This document shows, in pieces, positions 29,438 through 32,545 of a stretch of 32,545 nt of DNA. Made by a program: the position numbers and the translations under genes. The notes beneath the pieces are model-generated. The model was not told the DNA's origin. It worked only from the letters and a program-made list of their open reading frames with translations, and made no database searches. The stretch's first letter is position 1, and each line of letters begins with the position of its first letter. Origin of the DNA: Gammaproteobacteria bacterium (GTDB lineage Bacteria > Pseudomonadota > Gammaproteobacteria > Steroidobacterales > Woeseiaceae); assembly GCA_018677555.1 (NCBI GenBank), contig JAHHOT010000024.1, positions 1 through 32,545 on the forward strand. The letters run 5' to 3'.

Positions 29438-29447
29438 TCTCTACCCG
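29430..29447. promoter_or_regulatory. Inverted repeat in the guaB/xseA divergent promoter region
   Basis: CGGGTA (29430-29435) and TACCCG (29442-29447) are perfect inverted arms around a 6-base AATCTC spacer. The left arm covers most of the guaB -35, so an operator affecting guaB is possible. No known regulator site is recognised. Confidence 0.4.
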
Positions 29448-29471
29448 TTACTAATTCGATATACTGCGCGG

Positions 29472-30824
29472 ATGCAGGACAGCAAATCCACCGCATTGTC
29501 GGTCAGCGAACTCAACCGCAGCGCGAAGAAGCTGCTGGAAAGCGGTATCGGCCGCCTGTGGGTGGAGGGTGAAATTTCCAACCTGGCGCGGCCGGCGTCG
29601 GGACATGTTTATTTCTCGCTAAAGGACGACCGCGCCCAGCTTCGCTGCGCGTGGTTTCGCCAGCGCCAGCGCGGCCCGACCTTGCAGCTCAAGAACGGTG
29701 ACCAGGTGCTCGCTTTCGGCCAGGTCAGCATTTACGAGGCACGCGGTGACTACCAGCTGATCGTGGAGACGATCGAGCCCGCCGGCGAAGGCGAGCTGCG
29801 CCGCCGCTTTGAGGCACTGAAAAAGAAGCTGCAGGCGGAAGGCCTGTTCGCCGAGGAGCGCAAACGTGAGCTGCCGCTGCTGCCGCGCCGAATCGGCGTG
29901 GTTACGTCGCCCAGCGGCGCCGCACTGCGCGATATCCTCACGGTTCTGCGGCGGCGCTTTCCGGCGATTCCCGTTATCGTTTACCCATCCGCTGTGCAAG
30001 GCGAGGCCGCCGCCCGGGAACTCTGCCTGGCGCTGGACGCGGCCAATCGGCGTGACGAATGCGACGTATTGATCGTCGGCCGTGGCGGGGGCTCCCTGGA
30101 AGACCTGTGGCCGTTCAACGAGGAGATCGTCGCTCGTGCAATCGCGGCATCGCACATCCCGGTGGTGTCCGCCGTTGGCCATGAAGTCGACTTCACGATT
30201 GCCGACTTCGTTGCCGACTTGCGTGCCCCGACGCCCAGCGGTGCCGCAGAGCTGGTAGCGCCGGATCGGGCCGCGTGGCTGCGTCATCTGAGCGCCCTGC
30301 TGGCACGTTGTGTGCGCATGGGCAGACATTACGTCGACGATCAAAGCCAGACGCTCGACTGGCTGCAGCGCCGGCTGATGCGCGCGAGCCCCGCGGCAAC
30401 GGTTACCCGCCAATCGGCCTGGCTGCGTAACCTGGGGCAGGTGCTCGAGGGCGTGATTCGACACGACCTCACCCTGCGCCAGCAGCTGCTGGAGCGCCGG
30501 CATGCCCGGCTGCTGCAAGCATCGCCTGCCCTGCATATCCAGCAATCCCTGAATCGTCTTGGCGTTGCGCGGCAAAAACTCCGTGCATGCGGAGTCGCGC
30601 AGCTGGCGCAGCGCAAAGCACGTCTCGAGCTGGCTGCACGCACCTTGCATTCCGTCAGTCCACTGGCGACACTCGAACGCGGCTACGCGATCGTTACCGA
30701 ACTTCCGTCCGGCAAATTGCTCACCAGCGCCGCCGACGTACAGCCAGGCACGTCGATTGCTGCCCGCCTGGCGCAAGGGGAGATTCGTGCCACAGTCGAC
30801 GAGAGCAACACCGGCAATGACTAG
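29472..30824 (+). CDS. xseA: Exodeoxyribonuclease VII large subunit XseA
   Basis: XseA is the catalytic subunit of the single-strand-specific exonuclease VII. The 450-residue protein has an N-terminal OB-fold for single-stranded DNA (VSELNRSAKKLLE, GRLWVEGEISN), the central catalytic domain (RIGVVTSPSGAALRDIL, VGRGGGSLEDLWPFNEE, VSAVGHEVDFTIADFVADL) and a long helical C-terminal region that binds XseB. The ATG at 29472 (MQDSKSTALSV) matches the family. The frame opens at 29421 with unrelated residues. A TATACT hexamer (29460-29465) ends only 6 bases before the ATG and no ribosome site is visible. xseB is at 746-985. Confidence 0.96.
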   Translation: MQDSKSTALSVSELNRSAKKLLESGIGRLWVEGEISNLARPASGHVYFSLKDDRAQLRCAWFRQRQRGPTLQLKNGDQVLAFGQVSIYEARGDYQLIVETIEPAGEGELRRRFEALKKKLQAEGLFAEERKRELPLLPRRIGVVTSPSGAALRDILTVLRRRFPAIPVIVYPSAVQGEAAARELCLALDAANRRDECDVLIVGRGGGSLEDLWPFNEEIVARAIAASHIPVVSAVGHEVDFTIADFVADLRAPTPSGAAELVAPDRAAWLRHLSALLARCVRMGRHYVDDQSQTLDWLQRRLMRASPAATVTRQSAWLRNLGQVLEGVIRHDLTLRQQLLERRHARLLQASPALHIQQSLNRLGVARQKLRACGVAQLAQRKARLELAARTLHSVSPLATLERGYAIVTELPSGKLLTSAADVQPGTSIAARLAQGEIRATVDESNTGND

Positions 30825-31644
30825 GCGACGCTCGTGGTTGCCGGGCGTGCTGCTGCTTGCGGCGGCCGTCCACGCAGCCGAGCTGCCGCCCCATCGCGCG
30901 CACCCGGGCGGCATTGCCGTCATTCCCCTGGGTCCGACCGACGGACCGCAGCCGCAGGCGACGTTTGGCGACACGCCTGTGCTGGTAGCGCCGAGTGACG
31001 GACAGTGGCATGCCGTGGTCGGTATTCCGCTTAGCCAGCCCCCCGGCAGTGTCCAGCTTTCCGTAAGTGACGGGAATAACGCCAGCCGCACCGTGCCGTT
31101 CGAGGTGGGCGACTACAGCTACCGCGAACAGCGATTGACGGTCAGCAAGAGCTTCGTCGATCCTGACCCTGACGAGATCGCAAGAATCGTCGCCGAGCGG
31201 AAGATCATCGACGCGGCCCTCAAGAGCTGGCGGACAAGCGACACCGTCGTGCTGCAAATACCGGCGCCGGTAAGCGGGCGCAAGAGCTCGAGCTTCGGGC
31301 TGCGCCGGTATTTCAATGACCAGCCGCGGTCACCGCACAGTGGCATGGACATTGCGGCAATCACCGGCACGGCGATTCGCCTGCCCGCTGACGGCACCGT
31401 CAGCGCAACCGGCGATTTTTTCTTCAACGGCAAGACCGTCATCGTCGATCATGGCCTCGGGTTCATCAGCCTCTATTGCCACCTGAGCACGATCGCCGTG
31501 GAGGCCGGCCAGCAACTGGCAGCCGGCGAAAAAATCGGGGAGGTCGGCGCGACCGGTCGCGTGACCGGGCCACACCTGCACTTCGCGACCTACCTGAACG
31601 GCAACGCGGTTGATCCTGCGCTGCTGCTTGCAGAATCGCCGTAG
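30817..31644 (+). CDS. Secreted M23 (LytM-type) peptidase
   Basis: The 275-residue protein has a Sec signal peptide (MTRRRSW then LLLAAAVHA, cleavage near residue 20). An N-terminal beta-rich domain follows, and then a C-terminal LytM domain (about 140-270). The zinc and catalytic residues are all retained: H174 and D178 in HSGMD, H222 in CHLS, and H253/H255 in HLHF. It is therefore probably an active peptidoglycan endopeptidase in the periplasm, not a degenerate EnvC-type activator. Its ATG overlaps the xseA stop by 8 bases, so the two are likely co-transcribed. The longer upstream frame lies inside xseA and is a shadow. Confidence 0.92.
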   Translation: MTRRRSWLPGVLLLAAAVHAAELPPHRAHPGGIAVIPLGPTDGPQPQATFGDTPVLVAPSDGQWHAVVGIPLSQPPGSVQLSVSDGNNASRTVPFEVGDYSYREQRLTVSKSFVDPDPDEIARIVAERKIIDAALKSWRTSDTVVLQIPAPVSGRKSSSFGLRRYFNDQPRSPHSGMDIAAITGTAIRLPADGTVSATGDFFFNGKTVIVDHGLGFISLYCHLSTIAVEAGQQLAAGEKIGEVGATGRVTGPHLHFATYLNGNAVDPALLLAESP

Positions 31645-31656
31645 CGCAGAGCGTTT

Positions 31657-32545
31657 TCAGTGAGTACGTAACTTCTTCCAGGATTTTCGCAGGAATCCGG
31701 CGATCACCGGTTGGAATGCTGGCATGTCGACGAGGAAAGAGTCATGTCCCATGATGCAGTCCAGTGGTGCGTACTTGACCTCATCAACTACGGTGGACAA
31801 ACCGTCCGCCAGCGATTTCTGCTGGTGCAGCGGAAACAGAATGTCCGAAGTCACGCCAATGACCAGGGCGCGATCCAGATTCAGCATTGCGTAAGCGGCA
31901 TCCAGTGAGCCGCCATGCTCGCACAGGTCGAACAGATCCGAAGCGCGCGACAGGTACAGATAACAGTTTGCATCAAACTGGCCGGTGAACTTGTTGGCGG
32001 CGGCTTCCAGGTAAGATTCGACCGCGAAATCGCCATAAAACGGATTGTCGGCCAGCGAATCCGGGCGCATCAGCTGGCGCCCGAAGCGTTCTTCCCATTC
32101 CCGTGCGGACCGGTAAGTCATCATGCCAAGCTTGCGCGCAAGCCGTTGTCCCACAACCGGCGGCCTGGCCGGGTCGTAATTTCCTTCCATCCATAACGGA
32201 TCACGCATGATCATTTCACGCTGCAGCGAGCGTACCGCGATAGCAAACGGCAATGCGCTGGTGCACGAAGAAATGGAAACGAGCGTGCGTGCGACGGACG
32301 GATACATCGCGCAAAATCCGAGTGCACTCATGCCGCCCATCGAGTTGCCAACCACGGCGCAAAGCGTGTCGATGCCGAGGTGCTCGAGCACGGCCTGCCC
32401 GCCGCGTGCGACGTCCTGCAGTGTCAGTACCGGGAACGACAGGCGGTAGCGCTTGCCGGTGGCCGGGTCGATCGATGCTGCCCCGGTCGAGCCGAAACAA
32501 CTACCCAATGAATTGACGCAGATGACAAAGAAACGCTCGGTATCG
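31657..32545 (-). CDS. metX: MetX-family homoserine/serine O-acyltransferase (5' end beyond window)
   Basis: About 295 residues are visible and the start lies beyond the right edge. The alpha/beta-hydrolase triad is present: nucleophile Ser in VGNSMGGMSAL, Asp in TSDILFPL and His in MGHDSFLVD. The upstream part reads DTERFFVICVNSLGSCFGSTG, shown in pieces, matching the MetX signature. Family members acylate homoserine (acetyl or succinyl) for methionine synthesis, but a branch in Xanthomonadales acylates serine with succinyl-CoA for cysteine synthesis. GNSMGGM, SLQRE and NCYLYLSRA here resemble that branch as I recall it, so the donor and acceptor are unsettled. It converges on the M23 peptidase gene with a 12-base gap. 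Confidence 0.9.
   Translation of the reverse strand, partial: DTERFFVICVNSLGSCFGSTGAASIDPATGKRYRLSFPVLTLQDVARGGQAVLEHLGIDTLCAVVGNSMGGMSALGFCAMYPSVARTLVSISSCTSALPFAIAVRSLQREMIMRDPLWMEGNYDPARPPVVGQRLARKLGMMTYRSAREWEERFGRQLMRPDSLADNPFYGDFAVESYLEAAANKFTGQFDANCYLYLSRASDLFDLCEHGGSLDAAYAMLNLDRALVIGVTSDILFPLHQQKSLADGLSTVVDEVKYAPLDCIMGHDSFLVDMPAFQPVIAGFLRKSWKKLRTH

Noticed and set aside
29619..31091. 490-codon minus-strand open frame across xseA and the M23 peptidase gene
   Set aside because: Antisense to two well-supported genes, with no recognisable domain.

Overview
This window reads as chromosomal core DNA from a GC-rich free-living gammaproteobacterium. The protein set and gene order support that: nrdR-ribD-ribE-ribB-ribH-nusB-thiL-pgpA, the divergent guaBA/xseA pair, and the convergent mltF/tadA pair. 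A DUF1820 protein, EttA and a glutaminase-fused 1303-residue PurL fit the same group. Nothing identifies the genus. I found no rRNA, tRNA, CRISPR array, insertion sequence or phage gene. Coding density is very high and the longest gene-free stretches are about 260-280 bases.

Layout. Bases 1-572 (minus): the 5' end of a GlpC/HdrD-like Fe-S oxidoreductase cut by the window edge, preceded by a short rubrerythrin. A good promoter and a 13-bp palindrome lie upstream. 746-985 (plus): xseB. 1055-8223 (minus): a tightly packed vitamin/nucleotide operon, nrdR-ribD-ribE-ribBX-ribH-nusB-thiL-pgpA, ending in a Ser/Thr kinase fused to a cyclic-nucleotide-binding domain. 8315-10603 (minus): glyA, and upstream of it an AcuC-like deacetylase. 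10717-13840 (plus): ettA, a translationally coupled membrane protein of unknown function, and a zinc-ribbon DUF4145-like protein. 13862-18204 (minus): purL and a DUF1820 gene. 18484-19779 (plus): a type VI secretion FHA protein (TagH) with no other T6SS gene near it. 19832-23127 (minus): maoC-like, citE-like and acs. 23245-24162 (plus): a Tat-exported aldo/keto reductase. 24420-25853 (plus): mltF. 25819-29376 (minus): guaB-guaA-tadA. 29472-31644 (plus): xseA and an M23 peptidase. 31657-32545 (minus): a MetX-family acyltransferase whose start lies beyond the window.

How it works together. The left half supplies riboflavin (the RibB protein here has lost the GTP cyclohydrolase II zinc cysteines, so RibA must be encoded elsewhere), thiamine diphosphate, phosphatidylglycerol and one-carbon units. 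The right half supplies purines (PurL, GuaB, GuaA), tRNA inosine (TadA) and exonuclease VII (XseA here, XseB at the other end of the window). Acs, the CitE/MaoC-like pair and the AcuC-like deacetylase suggest a CoA-ester and acetate activation module with possible lysine-acetylation control. Two signalling proteins, the kinase-cNMP fusion and the orphan FHA protein, are the least conventional genes here.

No clearly new multi-gene system is visible. The best leads are the kinase-cNMP fusion, the orphan TagH, the palindrome at the rubrerythrin start site, the degenerate RibA half, the 50-bp inverted repeat between tagH and acs, and the roughly 6.3-kb block separating purL from mltF.
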